Source of the DNA: Zea mays
Taxonomy: Eukaryota > Streptophyta > Magnoliopsida > Poales > Poaceae
DNA: 64,000 bases
Direction of reading: 5' to 3'
Assembly (NCBI RefSeq): GCF_902167145.1
Contig: NC_050105.1
Span: 119,863,898 to 119,927,897, forward strand
The first letter of the stretch is position 1. The number at the start of each line of letters is the position of its first letter. The translations under genes were made by a program, and so were the position numbers. Below, piece by piece: positions 9,902 to 22,200 of this stretch. The notes under the pieces were generated by a model. The model made no database searches. It was not told where the DNA came from and saw nothing but the letters and a program-made list of their open reading frames with translations.

Positions 9902-12810
9902 CATCTATACTTAGTTGATTTCAATAGAGCTTAACTCGATACTTGCTTAATTGCTAAGACTAATATGGGTTGGCTCTGGCATCGCCGACTAGCCCATGTT
10001 GGGATGAAGAATCTTTACAAGCTTCTAAAGGGAGAGCACATTTTGGGACTAACAAATGTTCATTTTGAGAAAGACAGGGTTTGTAGCGCATGTCAAGCAG
10101 GAAAGCAAGTTGATACCCATCATCCACACAAAAACATCATGACAACGGACATGCCACTAGAGTTACTCCACATGGATCTATTCGGCCTGATAGCTTACAT
10201 AAGCATCGGCGGGAGTAAGTACTGTCTAGTAATTGTGGATGATTACTCTCGCTTCACTTGGGTATTCTTTTTGCAGGAAAAATTTCAAACCCAAGATACT
10301 TTAAAGGGATTCTTGAGAAGATCTCAAAATGAGTTCGGATTGAGAATCAAAAAGATAAGAAGCGACAACGAGACGAAGTTCAAGAACTCTCAAATTGAAG
10401 GCTTTCTTGAGGAGGAGGGCATCAAGCATGAATTCTCTTCTCCCTACACACCTCAACAAAATGGTGTAGTGGAGAGGAAGAATAGAACTCTACTGGACAT
10501 GGCGAGGACCATGCTTGATGAGTACAAGACTCCGGACCGGTTTTGGGCTGAGGCGATTAACACCGCCTGCTACTCCATCAACCGGCTCTACCTTCACTTA
10601 ATCCTCAAGATGACATCATACGAACTCCTCACCGGTAAAAAGGCCAATGTTTCATATTTTAGAGCCTTTGGTAGCAAATGTTTTATTCTTGTTAAAAGAG
10701 GTAGAAAATCTAAATTTGCTCCCAAGGCTGTAGAAGGCTTTTTACTAGGATATGACTCAAACACAAGAGCATATAGAGTCTTCAACAAATCCACTGGATT
10801 AGTTGAGGTTTCTTGTGACATTGTCTTTGATGAGACTAATGGCTCTCAAGTGGAGGAAGTTGATCTTGATGAGCTAGATGATGAAGAGGCTACGTGTGTC
10901 GCGCTAAGGAACATGTCCATTGGAGATGTGTGTCCTAAGGAATCCGAAGAGCCCATACAAGCACAAGATCAACCATCATCTTCCGTGCAAGCATCTCCAC
11001 CAACTCAAAATGAGGAACAGGCTCAGGATATTAAAGAAGAAGATCAAGAAGATGAGCTACCTCAAGAAGAGGCCAATGATCAAGGGGGAGATGAAGATAA
11101 TCAAGACAAAGAAGATGATCAAGAGATTCAAGGACAAAGACCGCCACACCCAAGAGTCCACCTAGCGATTCAAAGAGATCACCCCGTGAACTCAATTCTC
11201 GGTGACATTCATAACGGGGTAACCACTCGATCTCGAGTCACTCATTTTTGTGAACATTACTCTTTTGTGTCCTCTATTGAGCCTTACAAGATTGAGGATG
11301 CATTAAGAGATTCGGATTGGGTGATGGCAATGCAAGAGGAACTCAATAACTTCACAAGAAATGAGGTATGGCATTTGGTTCCACGTCCTTATCAAAATGT
11401 TGTAGGTACCAAATGGGTATTCCACAACAAGCAAGATGAGCATGGTGTGGTGATAAGGAACAAAGCCCGACTTGTGGCCAAAGGTTATTCACAAGTTGAA
11501 GGTTTGGATTTCGATGAAACTTATGCACCCGTAGCTAGGCCTGAGTCAATTCGCATATTATTTGCCTATGCTACTTACGATGGCTTAAAGCTTTATCAAA
11601 TGGACGTGAAGAGTGCCTTCCTCAATGGACCAATCAAGGAAGAGGTCTATGTTGAGCAACCTCCCGGCTTTGAAGATAGTGAGAACCCTAACCATGTCTA
11701 TAAACTCTCAAAGGCGCTTTATGGGCTCAAGCAAGCCCCAAGAGCATGGTATGAATGCGTGCGAGATTTTCTAATCACTAATGGCTTCAAAGTCGGAAAA
11801 GCCGATCCTACTCTCTTTACTAAAACTGTTGCAAATGATTTGTTTGTATGCCAAATTTATGTTAATGATATCATATTTGGATCTACTAACAAATCTACTT
11901 GTGAAGAGTTTAGTAGGATCATGGTTCAAAAATTCGAGATGTCTATGATGGGGGAGTTAAGATATTTCTTAGGATTTCAAATCAAGCAACTCCATGATGA
12001 CACCTTCATCAGCCAAACCAAGTACATTCAAGACATTCTTAAGAAGTTTGGAATGAAGGATACCAAGTCCATCAAAACACCCATGGGAACAAATGGGCAT
12101 CTTGACCTCGACACGGGAGGTAAATCCGTAGATCAAAAGATATACCGGTCGATAATAGGACTGTTACTCTATTTATGTGCATCTCGAACAGATGTTATGC
12201 TTTCCGTGTGCATGTGTGCAAGGTTCCAAGCCGATCCTAAGGAAGTTCACCTTAGGGCCGTAAAAAGAATCATGAGATATTTAGTTTACACTCCTAAGTT
12301 TGGGCTTTGGTACCCCAGGGGATCCACCTTTGATTTAATAGGATATTCAGATGTCGATTGGACAAGGTGTAAAATTGATAGGAAGAGCACATCAGGGACT
12401 TGTCAGTTTCTGGGGAGATCCCTGGTGTCTTGGGCTTCAAAGAAACAAAACTCAGTAGCTCTTTCCACCGCCGAAGCCGAGTATATTGCCGCAGGCCATT
12501 GCTGTGCACAGTTACTTTGGATGAGGCAAACCCTCAGGGACTATAGCTACAAATTGAGCAAAGTCCCTCTCCTATGTGACAATGAGAGTGCTATCCGCAT
12601 GGCGGAGAATCCCGTTGAACACAGCCGCACTAAGCACATAGACATTCGGTATCACTTTTTGAGGGATCACCAACAAAGGGGGATATCGAGATAGCCTATA
12701 TTAACACCAAAGAACAATTAGCCGATATCTTCATCAAGCCTTTAGTTGAGAAAACCTTTAACAAACTTAGAAATGAGCTAAATATACTTGATTCTCGGAA
12801 TTTTGATTGA
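9902..12810 (+). pseudogene. pol: Copia pol fragment: GAG-pre-integrase, integrase, RT, RNase H
   Basis: The frame enters at 9902 (HLYLVDF), meets a TAA at 9932-9934, then stays open from 9965 to 12694. It shows the zinc-binding region ([12 protein letters not shown]...CSACQAGK), integrase core with D (HMDLFG), D (SDNETKF) and E (VVERKNR), RT, and RNase H ([20 protein letters not shown]). The RT catalytic motif is YVND (AAT at 11864-11866) instead of YVDD, a G-to-A change. Near 12674-12683 a one-base loss in an A/G run ends the frame early; the true C-terminus (EQLADIF) follows in another frame to 12810. The copy is inactive. Confidence 0.93.
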
Positions 12811-13001
12811 AACATTGCACACATAGCTCATTTATATACCTTTGATCATGTCTCTTTTATTTGGTACATATTCATATTTTATATTCTTCTTGTTCCAAGG
12901 CTAAGACTAATGTGCTTGCATGAGTATTTCTTATATTAGTCTTAGATTGAAAGGGAAATGGAGTACTCGGCAAAGACGATGCTTCCACTCAACTCCATCG
13001 G

Positions 13002-14070
13002 CAGGGGCGGATTTTGGGCCTGGGCCACCTGGGCCGTGGCCCGGGTCGTAGCCCAAAATTTTTTTATATATATAATAGAGATTTTCGCAAAAAATCTAAC
13101 AGTACGTCCTTGTGCCCAGCCGCCATCCGCGAGCCGCCAGCCGCGACCCGAGCACGACGTCGAGTCGTCGACACTCGACACGACGACACCGAGCAGCGAG
13201 CCAGGCAGCCAGCGAGCAGTACTGCAGTAGCACAGCTAGGCGGCTAGGGCTAGCAGTAGGCTGTAGGCAGTAGCAGCACGCCGCACGCGAGCTCTGTACG
13301 AGGCTGCGAGCAGAGCAGCACGCCAGCGCCCAGCGGCCAGCACTGCAGGCTGCAGCAGTGCAGCGCACTAGCGCAGCTGCGCAAGGCGTACCGGCGTAGG
13401 GGCCAGGGCGACAGTCGACAGGGCGCGTAGCCTGCCAAGTGCGTCTCATTAGATTTTTTATTTTTTAACAAGTGAACGACTAGCTAAATACTAAATTGTT
13501 AAATGTTTCTGTAACTGATGATAGATTGACATCAAAATTTAAAATCAAAGAATGAAGAGGACAAAAACATTGAGATCGTTTTATTGTCCAGCTCCTACAC
13601 CTTTGATATGAACTGATTCATCAACACCAAACCAACCTTCCCAAGAAGAACCTGTTATAGAATCAGAAACATTAGGTGTTGAGGAGGGACAAGCATCATT
13701 AGAGACAGAAGGTAACAATGCAAATGAATCGATGGGTTTAACAGATAGCAATATCAATAGTGTCGATCAAGTTATAGCCGATCCTGGTCTTCGCATGCCA
13801 ATTGAGCAAATTGATGCAAACATTAGGGATGCTGTCAGAAGAGCATATATTGCGAAGGGTCCATGCCAACCAAAAGGTCATAAGTATCCTAAAACAATGA
13901 TAGGCAATCGCAATAGGTCTTTTCATGATGAATGGTATGTAAATAATCCATGTTTGTGGTATATTTTTTAGCGGTATATTTAGCCGCACAATATATTAAG
14001 GGTTGTTTAAATTAACCTTCAAATTTTATAGAGTGGCCCGGGACGTTAATTTTATAGAGCTCCGCCACTG
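13002..14070 (+). mobile_element. non-autonomous hAT element carrying a transposase exon fragment
   Basis: The element starts CAGGGGCGGA and ends TCCGCCACTG, giving imperfect terminal inverted repeats of about 10 bp. It is flanked by a perfect 8-bp duplication, TCCATCGG, at 12994-13001 and 14071-14078. TIRs starting CA(G) with an 8-bp duplication are diagnostic of the hAT superfamily. At 1069 bp it is far too short for a full transposase, yet it keeps an apparent 5' leader, a start codon and the TTF-type zinc-finger segment. It is therefore an internal-deletion derivative. It inserted in the 3' non-coding region of the Copia element. Confidence 0.92.
13552..13971 (+). pseudogene. hAT transposase N-terminal fragment (TTF-type zinc finger)
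   Basis: The frame runs from an ATG at 13552 with one TGA (13609-13611) and is open again to 13971. The segment at about 13770-13935 has the order ADPGLRMPIEQ, NIRDAVRRAYIAKGPCQPKGH and YPKTMIGNRNRSFHDEWY. This resembles the TTF-type zinc-finger region at the start of plant hAT transposases of the ZMYM1/'hAT dimerisation domain' group. The catalytic RNase H-like domain and dimerisation domain are absent. The frame ends just past the finger, where an intron or deletion junction would be expected. Family call is from recognition. Confidence 0.7.
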
Positions 14071-14078
14071 TCCATCGG

Positions 14079-14720
14079 TGTTATTTACTCTTGCCGATAT
14101 TCCACAACGCTCTCCAATTTGATATAATCTTTCACTCATATATTGTTTACCAAAGGGGGAGAAAATAAAAAGGGCTTCAGCGTTCTCCGTTTTTGGCGCT
14201 TAATGCCAAAGGGGGAGAGAGTATTATCCCAAAGCAAAAGGACCGCACCACCACCAATTCAAAAAATTTCAAGTATTTTTCAAAATTGATATTTCTCTAG
14301 AAAGTATATCTCAATTGGTATCTATATTTCAAATTGATATATATCTCAAAACCTCTTGAAAGCTAAGAGGAGATTTTCATTCAGGGGGAGTTTTGTTGAG
14401 TCAAAGGAAAAGCATTTGAAACAGGGGGAGAAAATTTCAAATCTTGAAAATGCTTCTCGAAATCTTATTCATATACCTTTGACTATTTGCAAAAAGACTT
14501 TGAAAAGATTTTCCAAAAGAATTTGCAAAAACAAAACAAGTGGTGCAAATGTGGTCCAAAATTTAAAACAAAAGAAAGCAATCCATGCATATCTAGTGAA
14601 ATTATGAAATTGGTTTAATTCTAAGTAACCTATGCACTTACGTCATGCAAACTAGTTCAATCCTGCACTTATATATTTGCTTTGGTTTGTGTTGGCATCA
14701 ATCACCAAAAAAGGGGAGAT
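14079..14720 (+). other. Copia 3' non-coding region with repeated polypurine tracts
   Basis: No gene is seen here. The stretch has several GGGGGAG-type tracts (near 14155, 14207, 14383 and 14420) and ends in AAAAAAGGGGAGAT directly before the LTR, which is the primary polypurine tract. The same arrangement occurs in the other two SIRE-type copies of the window. Confidence 0.75.
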
Positions 14721-15910
14721 TGAAAGGGAAATAAGGTTTAACCTTTTCCTATAAATAATTTTGGTGGTTGAATGCCCAACACAAATAATTGGACTAACTA
14801 GTTTGCTCTAGATGCTATATTCTACAGGTGCATAAAGGTTCAACACAAACCAATAAAATATCAAAGTTAGGGTTCAAAAGAAAGGAGCAAATGAAACCGA
14901 AGAGAACCCTGGTCTGGCGCACCTGACTGTCCGGTGTGCCACCGGACATTGTCCAGTGCAATAGGGCCGTACGACTTCAAACTCTTCACCTTCGGGTTTC
15001 TGAGGCCGCGCTCCGCTATAATTCACCGGATTGTCCGGTGTGCCGGTGCACCAGCGGAGCAACAGCTCCAGCGCAACAGTCGACTGCACAGTGCCCTAAC
15101 AGCGCTACAGTACGCGGCAGAAGTTAGAACAGCCGCCAGAGGTGCACCGGACTGTCCGGTGCCACAAGAAGACAAAGCTCCAACCGTCGAAACCGCTAGA
15201 ACCCTAACGGTTGGGTGACGTGGCTGGCGCACCAGACAGTGTCTGGTGGAGCAACAGACTGTGTCCGGTGGCGCACCGGACTGTCCAGTGCGCCCATCGA
15301 CAGACAGCCCCCAACGGCTTTGTGGTGGTTGAGGGCTATAAATACTCCCCAACCACCACCACTCCAAGCATCCAAGCTTCCAGCACTCCACATTCAATAC
15401 AAGAGCTAGTGCATTCAATTCTAGACACAATTCAAAAGAATCAAATCCTCTCCAAGTCCTAAATTCACTCCAAACACCTAGTGACTAGAGAGAGTGTTTT
15501 GCTTGTGTTCTTTAAGCTCTTGTTCTTGGATCACTTTCTTCTTCCTCATTCTTGTTCTATAAGTGACTTGTAATCAAAGGAAGAGACACCAATTGTGTGG
15601 TGGTCCTTGTGGGGTCTAAGTGACCCGTTTGATTAAGGAGAAAGCTCACTCGGTCTAAGTGACCGTTTGAGAGAGGGAAAGGGTTGAAAGAGAGTCGGTC
15701 TTTGTGACCACCTCAACGGGTACTAGGTTCTCAAGAACCGAACCTTGGTAAAACAAATCATCGTGCCATCCGCTTTATTTCTTGGTTGATTTGTTTTCAC
15801 CCTCTCTTTCGGACTCGGTTTTAATTCTAACGCTAACCCCGACTTGTAGTGTGTGTTTAAAGTTATAAATTTCAGATTCCGCCTATCCACCCCTCTCTAG
15901 GCGACTTTCA
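14721..15910 (+). repeat. 3' LTR of the SIRE-type Copia element
   Basis: It starts TGAAAGGGAAATAAGG at 14721 and ends GGCGACTTTCA at 15910, giving 1190 bp with TGAAAG/CTTTCA inverted ends. It contains CACCGGACTGTCCGGTG-like palindromes at about 14925-15300 and a TATAAATA box at 15337-15344. The first flanking bases are CCACT, a candidate target duplication whose partner is off-window. Confidence 0.92.
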
Positions 15911-15915
15911 CCACT

Positions 15916-16350
15916 AGAGCTATGAACCTCTCATATTGGCTCGGTATTTACTTTTATAATTGAGGCGTTTTATGCTCAAAACTTAAGCTTTTTATGCTCG
16001 AATCTGGAGGTGCGTCCACTAGTGAACCACATGCCATATTTTTTATGCAGTGTACCGCATTGCATAAATAACTGCACCGTGTAGCATAATTTGTATAAGT
16101 ATATATCATAAATTGGTTCTAACGAGTTTAGTTGCATGACTATTAGAGCGATCCTATATTTATGGAGGAAATAAAGCATTTAAATAAGACTTTTTGTTTC
16201 CATGCATGCCAATTCACTTTCTTTCATCGCACATCTTGCCATCCTAAATTTGTGCGCATGCACCAGGAAACAGATTTTTACGCAGTGTACCGAATTGCAT
16301 AAATACCTACACCATGTAGCATAATTAGTATCCGTATATATCATAAACTA
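15916..16350. repeat. ~235-bp tandem repeats, left block
   Basis: Units marked by GTTCTAAC start at 16116 and 16351, 235 bp apart, preceded by a partial unit from about 16025. Each unit contains GCATGCCAATTCA-like, GTGTACCGAATTGCATAAATA-like and ATATATCATAAA motifs. The array resumes at 31769 after the nested insertions. No gene is seen. The wider origin (satellite-like array or repeats inside a larger transposon) is unknown. Confidence 0.8.
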
Positions 16351-16709
16351 GTTCTAACTATAGGTGTATGATGGTCGCCTAGAGGAGGTTGAATAGGCGA
16401 AACCTGAAATTTACAAACTTTAAACACGCTCTATGATCGGGTTAGTGTTAGAAATAATTCGGAGTGCGGAAGATAGTTCTCCTTGTCGAGAGTTACTCAA
16501 TCAATGGGGATAACTTTGGGAGCCAACTCAAATTAATATGAGTAAGGGAACTTTTAGAGAGAGGAAAGAAAGGGAAACAAATCAAGTGACGATCAACACA
16601 AATGAACACAGTGATTTGTTTTACCGTGGTTCGGTTCTAAAGAACCTAGTCCTCATTGAGGAGGCCACAAAGGTCGGGTCTATTCCAACCCTTTCCCTCT
16701 CTCAATCGG

Positions 16710-19700
16710 TGTCACACCCGGTTTTGGAAGGCAAACCGAATGCGAACTATGTACGTGCCAGGATCAGAACTCACGTACACAGCGATTACATAAATGAACA
16801 TCATCACACAATGCTCGAATAATAACATAAAAGAGTACTTATTACATCATCGAGTCATAGACATCCACATAGTCATTGTCTTAACAAGTAAATCAAAGTG
16901 CTAAACGAAACGCAGTAAAGCTAAGGCCTTCACAGGCAGCTGACTGGGGGTTGCCGCCAACCCACACCTAGAATTCGTCGTAGTCTTGGAACTCCTGGAA
17001 GTCTCCTTCCACGGCTTCACCTTCTCCTGAGCAGTGGTTACAATGCGGACAACCTGGTGTTTTGTGGTAAAGCAAGGATGAGTACACATCAACGTACTCA
17101 GCAAATGTCCCGTTTGGCTGAAGTGGACTAGCTTTATGTGGGGTTAGGCTCAAGCAGTTGCTTTTAGTTGGTCAAGTATTTATCATTAGTAGAAGCCAGA
17201 TTTTAGCATTAACCAACCCGTAAACCATTTCCTCATCGAGGAACATCATCATCATAGTCGAACCAAAACCATATCATAATCATTGTATCTCGAACCATCT
17301 GTATCTCTAATCAAAGAGGATCCCAAGGCTGCTCTTAACCGTGAGCACGGCTGATATATCAGTTTCACTACCCTCTGCAGAGGTTGCACACTTTACCCAT
17401 GAGTCATGATTCCCTTTCTACCCGGGGAGAGCTAATCCCCATTGACCACTACCTAGGTGGTCCGGCAGGGCATCACTACGTAGCTTTTACAAAGATTCCC
17501 CAGAGATCATAGCTGCCCGTTAGGTTTCTCCAGTTTGATAAACACAGTACCCCTCCCCGCAGGAGAGTGACTAACAAAGAGCAAAACGAAAGAACCTCGG
17601 CACTCAGCCTCGGCAGAGCAAGCACTGTGCCTGGACCCCATTGACGGCACGACGGCTAAGCAACTACACCTCTAGTTCATCTAATTAATCGGCTAAGGGC
17701 ATCCCATTTCACCCTCATGGTTGCACTGTTATCCCGGGTGGTCTCTCAACGAACCAGTCCTTACGGAGAGGTACTCAGGAAACAGCCTGAGCCCCCTAGA
17801 GTATCACAAGATCATCAACATCATCAGGATAACAGTATCATAAATAGTCACATCATGTTCATTGATTATGTTAAAGCAATAGCAAAGTGCTAACCATAAT
17901 AGTCCATAAGGTCATCAAGGATAAAGTAAAATGTAAAGCTAGTCAATCCTTAGGTTTCAAGTAAGTAGTGCGGGGTAGTAAGTTATAAATGAATAGGACA
18001 TAATGGGACAGAGGACACTTGCCTTCACCAAACTGCTGATCAGGGACTTCCTCTGCAACTTCCTCGGGAAACACAGACTGCTCGTTGTCTACGTAAAGTA
18101 ATCATTCACACTATGCACTTGGGAAGATAACAAACAAAAGCAACATACCAAACATATGCAGCAAAGAGATCACAAGTTCATAGCAGAAAAGGGATAGGCA
18201 CTCTGGTGTTCCCTAGGTCTGGGGTAGAGGACTATACAAAGTGATTCATTATCCACTAATCAGGTTTAAGTCAGGGGTGGGATTAAATCATTACATGGTT
18301 TTAAGTTCCTAAACCTAGGTGTTTAAGTCCATAAACTTAAGTACTCTAACTTTTATTAAAGTCTACCAACTTCTAATTATCTCAAATAGGGTTCCAATAA
18401 CCTTAATCCTATCCTAATGATTAACCATTAATTGGTACATGGAAACAGCAGGGAAACATTGTTTAAATAGATAGACAAAAACATCATGAGCATTTTGCAA
18501 TTTGAAGCACCTACTTTGGAGTTCATATGACAAAGTTATGGATTTTACAAGTTTAGGGGTTAAAAATATACCCTAAATACCTATTTTGAATTAAATAAAA
18601 GGGCCAGGGACTTAACTGCGAGAAACCAGGGACGGCGGGTTCAAATTCCAGAAAACCGGGGGTCTCTTTAAGAAAATGCGCAGGCGAAGGGGTATCGGGC
18701 TCCTACGGCCGTCGGATCTCAAGCGAACGACCAGGATTAGATCCTGCGGGCGGGCGCGCGAGCGCGCGGCGGCCTGGGTGACTGACAGGCGGGACCGGGC
18801 GGGCAGAGCGCGCGCGGGCGGGCTGACAGGCGAGGCCGGCGGGCAGGGCGAGCGCGCGGGCGGGCTGACAGGCGGGGCCGGCGGGCAGGGCGAGCGCGCG
18901 GGCGAGCTGACAGGCGGGGCCCAACTGGCAGGGAGATGGGGTGAGGGGGAAGTGGGCCTGGGCCGCTGGATCTCCGGCGGACGGCCAGGATTAGGTCCGG
19001 GCGAGTTGAATCAGGGCCGCCCGATCTGGGATGAACGGCGGGGATCGGGTGGGCGGCCTGGGTCTTCCCTACGGCTAACTGGGGCGGCGGCGCTCGTCCC
19101 CGCGGCGGAGGGCTCGCCGGAGACGAGGGGCGCGGGCGTTTGGCGGCCTCTGGGGCGACCTGAGTGGCCGGGAAGGTTGGGGAGGGTGCGGGGAGTTCTC
19201 TGGTGGGGTCTGGGTCGGGGCAGAGGCACCGGAGGGGGGCGGTTCACGGCGGAGCGGCTCGACGGCGGGATTACTCTACTCCGGCGAGGAATTACACGCG
19301 GCAGAGAGCAAAACAAAGGGCGATAGGGGCGGGAGAGGTCCCTTACCTCAAGACGGGCTCCGGGGACTCCTCGGCGGCGGCAATGGCACGACGGTGGTCC
19401 GAGGCGACGGTGGGGGACCTCCGCGGCTGCACGGGGAACGGCGGGTGAGCGCGGGCAGAGAGAAATAGGGAGGGGGAGAGGGAATTGGGGCGCGTCTCGG
19501 GTTGCGGACGCCGGGGCGAAGCTCACCGTGGCAACGGACACGGCGGAGCTCCAACGGCGGCCGGGAAACGAGCTCGGGACGGCGGGGGTTATGGCGGCGG
19601 CGCTCTGCGTGCGCGCAGCGAGGGGGAAAGAGGGTCTACTGGGGCGCAAATGGGGGAGGGGTGAGGGCGAGTGGGGTTCGGGGCTCAAGTGGCCAGGGGC

Positions 19701-20284
19701 GGGTCAGTTCCGAGCTCCACGCGCGACGTGGGCGCGGGGAAGGCGGACGCGCGCAGCTCGGCGGCGGTTACGCGGGGACGACGGGGCTGACAGCCCGGGC
19801 CCGCGAGCAGAGAGAGAGGGGAGAGCGGAGGCGGGCGCGCGGGAGGCGGCTGCGCTGACGGGCGGGCCCGCCAGGGCAGAGAGAGCGGGGGGGAAGAGGC
19901 GCGCGCGCGGGATGGGCCGGTTGGGCCGAAAGGCCGAGGGGGCGGCGGGGTTGGGCCTCTTTCTCTTTTCTTTTTATTCTGAATTGTTTTTCCCTTTTCT
20001 TTTTACTTTCCCTATTTGATCCAAATTCAAACAAGCCACAAATTCAAACCAAACCTTCCAAGAATTATGCACCAAGCAAAAGTGAAATCTAGGGTTCAAC
20101 ATGATGCAACAATTCATACTCCCTTAGGGTTTAACATAATAAACTATAATTACAAATAAAATAAGCACTTATCTCCTATAGAAATGAGAAAGAAAAGAAT
20201 GAGGAAGGATGAGAAAAGGAAGTAACACCTGAATTTGTGAATATGAGCAAAGAAATTTTATACCCCCAAATTCAGGGTGTTACA
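16710..20284 (-). repeat. 3' LTR of the Tekay-type element
   Basis: It is 3575 bp. On the plus strand it starts TGTCACACCCGG and ends GGGTGTTACA; on the sense strand that is TGTAACACCC...GTGTGACA. About 18640-19965 is very GC-rich and includes three or more ~42-bp tandem units (CTGACAGGCGGGGCC, about 18780-18925). Open frames on both strands in this part are a composition effect. Sense-strand TATAAAA lies within 30 bp of the LTR start. Confidence 0.95.
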
Positions 20285-20310
20285 AACCTATCCCCCTTAA
20301 AAGAATCTCG
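20285..20310 (-). other. polypurine tract of the Tekay-type element
   Basis: Directly before the 3' LTR the sense strand reads TTTTAAGGGGGATAGGTT, the expected place and composition for second-strand priming. Confidence 0.7.
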
Positions 20311-20319
20311 CCCCGAGAT

Positions 20320-22197
20320 TCAAGGTTGGTCAGCAAAGAGTTCAGGGTATTTGGCCTTCAGATCATCTTCTCGTTCCCAGGTTGCTTCTTCCTCCGAGTG
20401 GTGACCCCATCTGACTTTGCACATTCTGATGGTGTTTCTCCGGGTGACTCTGTCTGCAAACTCCAGAATCTGCGTTGGCTTCTCTATGTATGTCAGATCC
20501 TCCTGGACTTCCAAACCCTCCACTGGCAACTGTTCTTCTGGTACTCGCAGACACTTCTTCAATTGCGACACATGGAACACATTGTGCACTGCTGACAAGC
20601 TCTCTGGTAGGTCAAGCTGGTAGGCCACTTCTCCACGCTTTGCTTGAATCTGATACGGTCCAACGTACCGGGGTGCTAGCTTGCCTTTGACTCCGAACCT
20701 TCTGACTCCTCGGATAGGTGACACCTTCAGATAGACGTAGTCTCCCACTTCAAAACTCAGTTCTCTTCTCCTTCTGTCCGCATAGCTTCGCTGTCTTGAC
20801 TGGGCTGTCTTCAGGTTCTCCCGAACCATTTTGATATTCTCTTCGGCTTCAAGCAAGATGTCGGGGCCAAACACCTGTCTCTCTCCAGGCTGGTCCCAAT
20901 GCAGCGGAGTCCTGCAACTCCGCCCATAGAGTGCCTGAAACGGTGACATCTTCAAGCTGGCCTGGTAACTATTGTTGTAGGAGAATTCTGCATAAGGTAA
21001 CCTTTTGTCCCATCCTGACTTGTCTTGCAACGCGCAGGCTCTCAGCATATCTTCTAGGATCTGATTAGTTCTTTCAGTCTGACCGTCTGTCTGCGGGTGA
21101 TAAGCTGAGCTGAAGTTCAAATGGGTGCCCAAAGCTTCTTGTAGCTGCTGCCAAAAATGAGAGGTGAACTGCGTTCCTCGATCTAACACTATCTTCTTCG
21201 GCACACCATGAAGGCAGACTATCCGTGACATGTATAACTCAGCTAACGTTGCTCCGGTGTATGTTGTCTTCACAGGTATGAAATGGGCCACCTTTGTTAA
21301 GCGGTCCACAACCACCCAGATGGAATCATAGCCGGCCCGGGTACGAGGTAGGCCAACTATAAAATCCATCCCGATCTCATCCCACTTCCACTGAGGAATC
21401 CGCAAAGGCTGCAACAATCCGGCGGGCCTTTGATGCTCTGCTTTGGTTCTCTGACAGCTATCACAGATGGCGACATATTCTGCGATCTCTCTTTTCATAC
21501 CATACCACCAAAACCTTCTTTTTAAATCCTGGTACATCTTCTCACTTCCAGGGTGTATGGAGTAGGCTGTCTCATGAGCTTCCTTGAGGATCAGTTCCCG
21601 AATAGGTTTGAGGTCGGGAACACACAATCGGTCCTTGAACCATATTACCCCTTCTTCATCCTCTCGAAAGTCTTTGCCTCTTCCTTCTAGGATCAGCTGC
21701 CGGATCTTGTTGATGTTTTCATCATCCTTCTGCCCTTCTTTGATCTCCCGCTCTAGGGTGGGCTCTAATTCCACTGTTACTCCTTGCGTACTGTTCAGGA
21801 AACCGAGGCTCAGTCTGTCGAATTCTTTGGCTAACTCATACGACATCGGGTACGAGGCCAACATATTGACTTGACTCTTCCTGCTCAGAGCATCTGCAAC
21901 AACATTGGCTTTGCCTGGGTGGTAATGTATCTCCAGCTCGTAGTCTTTGATCAATTCCAACCATCTTCGCTGCCTCATGTTTAACTCTGACTGGGTGAAT
22001 ATGTACTTCAGACTTTTATGATCTGTGTAGATGTCGCACTTCTGTCCATACAGGTAATGTCTCCAGGTCTTTAAAGCATGAACCACTGCTGCCAACTCCA
22101 GGTCATGTGTGGGATAATTTTTCTCATGGATCTTCAGCTGTCGAGACGAGTATGCTACAACTCTTCCTTCTTGCATCAGCACACATCCCAATCCGGT
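20320..22197 (-). pseudogene. pol: Tekay pol C-terminal part: RNase H, integrase, chromodomain
   Basis: The frame continues pol past the TAG at 22198-22200. It starts in RNase H ([38 protein letters not shown]), then the integrase zinc finger (H-H-C-C ending [11 protein letters not shown]), the DDE core ([33 protein letters not shown]), the GPY/F module ([12 protein letters not shown]) and a C-terminal chromodomain ([21 protein letters not shown], with EEATWERED). Known chromodomains of this kind steer integration to particular chromatin. The stop at 20320 fits the natural end. Within this part no further break is seen. Confidence 0.94.
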
Positions 22198-22200
22198 CTA

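Larger units (their letters stand above)
9902..15910 (+). mobile_element. SIRE-lineage Copia retrotransposon (Ji/Opie-like), 5' part missing from window
   Basis: From the Tat insertion point at 9902 the sequence reads as Copia pol starting in the region before integrase, through integrase, RT and RNase H to a stop at 12808-12810. It continues with 3' non-coding DNA carrying GGGGGAG tracts and one LTR (14721-15910). Its 5' half should lie left of the Tat element, outside the window. A hAT element interrupts the 3' non-coding region at 13002-14070. Confidence 0.92.

Noticed and set aside
13100..13450. GC-rich part of the hAT element as a captured host gene exon
   Set aside because: Composed of repeated GCAGC/GCGAG-type motifs without a sustained frame on the transposase strand; a promoter or leader region is more likely.
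18676..19688. Long open frames on both strands in the GC-rich part of the Tekay LTRs (also 28539-29551)
   Set aside because: They overlap each other on opposite strands, consist of Arg/Gly/Pro/Ser-rich low-complexity sequence, and lie in an LTR; best explained by GC content.
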